6,341 nucleotides of DNA from assembly GCA_913041095.1 (NCBI GenBank), contig CAJWIB010000168.1, positions 1 to 6,341 of the forward strand. Direction: 5' to 3'. Shown here in pieces: positions 6,170 through 6,341 of this stretch. The notes under the pieces were generated by a model. It was not told where the DNA came from, searched no databases, and saw only the letters and a list, made by a program, of their open reading frames with translations. The DNA is from an uncultured Rhodospirillaceae bacterium (GTDB lineage: Bacteria > Pseudomonadota > Alphaproteobacteria > Rhodospirillales > UBA2165). Position 1 is the stretch's first letter, and the number at the start of each line of letters is the position of its first letter. The position numbers and the translations under genes are program-made.

Positions 6170-6174
6170 TCGTT

Positions 6175-6341
6175 ATGGAACTCACCGATCTACTAACACC
6201 GGAATGCGTTGTCGCCAATCTTAAGGCAACGAGCAAAAAACAGGCTTTACAAGAGTTGTCAAAGCGAATTGCCGATGTCATCGAGCACAATGAACGTGAT
6301 ATTTTTGACATTCTTCTAGAACGCGAAAAGCTTGGTACGAC
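6175..6341 (+). CDS. ptsN: PTS EIIA-Ntr nitrogen-regulatory protein, 3'-truncated by the window edge
   Basis: The first 55 codons of a PTS EIIA-type-2 protein. EIIA-Ntr is the terminal phosphate acceptor of the PTS-Ntr chain (EI-Ntr, NPr, EIIA-Ntr) and regulates rather than transports; in other proteobacteria it affects potassium uptake, nitrogen and carbon metabolism and stress responses. The visible part has the PtsN opening MELTDLLTPECVVANLKATS, an amphipathic helix KKQALQELSKRIAD, and FDILLEREKLGT, the lead-in to the conserved GTTGxGxGxAxPH segment. The phosphorylated histidine would lie just beyond the right edge, so activity cannot be judged. Position near rpoN is classical, although here 345 bases separate them, so ptsN probably has its own promoter. 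The start is supported by AAGGA 5 bases upstream. Confidence 0.94.
   Translation, partial: MELTDLLTPECVVANLKATSKKQALQELSKRIADVIEHNERDIFDILLEREKLGT

Larger units (their letters stand above)
5830..6174 (+). other. rpoN-ptsN intergenic region without hpf; structured and probably regulatory
   Basis: These 345 bases hold no supported gene, although in many proteobacteria the ribosome hibernation factor gene hpf/raiA sits between rpoN and ptsN. All three forward frames contain stops and I see no remnant of HPF. The longest open stretch in the second half, ending in TAA at 6130-6132, allows a 35-codon ORF from ATG 6025, but it lacks a ribosome binding site and any recognisable motif. The left part (5830-5879) is AT-rich with T runs. 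From 5880 there is a TTGACA box, then several inverted repeats between 5911 and 6012. The rest (6013-6150) looks unstructured and AT-rich. No GC-rich stem plus T run of the terminator type is seen after rpoN. The likely roles are a ptsN promoter with a long leader, or a small RNA gene. Confidence 0.5.

Overview
The window is a conserved chromosomal housekeeping locus from a Gram-negative bacterium, most likely an alphaproteobacterium of moderate to low GC. All genes lie on the + strand in the order rnd (5' end missing), kdsD, lptC, lptA, lptB, rpoN, ptsN (3' end missing). Three things point to an alphaproteobacterium. A short RNase D precedes kdsD. There is no kdsC between kdsD and lptC, where enterobacteria have one. 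The RnD C-terminus (ending DIFAH) and the PtsN N-terminus (MELTDLLTP) also have an alphaproteobacterial look. Genus-level placement cannot be supported from this sequence. I see no mobile element, CRISPR array, rRNA, tRNA or prophage gene.

Layout. Positions 1-486 are the 3' part of a DEDD-family 3'-5' exoribonuclease. After a 127-base gap comes a tight cluster: kdsD (614-1612), lptC (1623-2333) and lptA (2330-3196, overlapping lptC by an ATGA). A 174-base gap follows, then a second tight pair, lptB (3371-4234) and rpoN (4246-5829), 11 bases apart. A 345-base AT-rich noncoding stretch (5830-6174) precedes ptsN (6175 to the right edge). In many proteobacteria the ribosome hibernation factor gene hpf/raiA sits between rpoN and ptsN. 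It is not here, and the gap instead holds a candidate promoter and several consecutive potential RNA hairpins.

How the genes work together. KdsD makes arabinose 5-phosphate, the precursor of the Kdo sugar in the LPS inner core. LptC, LptA and LptB are parts of the machine that extracts LPS from the inner membrane and carries it across the periplasm: LptB is the ATPase, LptC the membrane anchor and LptA the periplasmic bridge. RpoN is sigma-54, and PtsN is the EIIA-Ntr regulator of the nitrogen phosphotransferase system, a classical neighbour of rpoN. The cluster thus combines LPS precursor supply, LPS export and sigma-54/PTS-Ntr regulation.

The gene content is ordinary. The points most worth following up are the structured, hpf-less rpoN-ptsN gap and a clear internal duplication (97-residue offset, no gaps) that makes LptA much longer than the E. 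coli protein. I do not see evidence of an undescribed multi-gene system.
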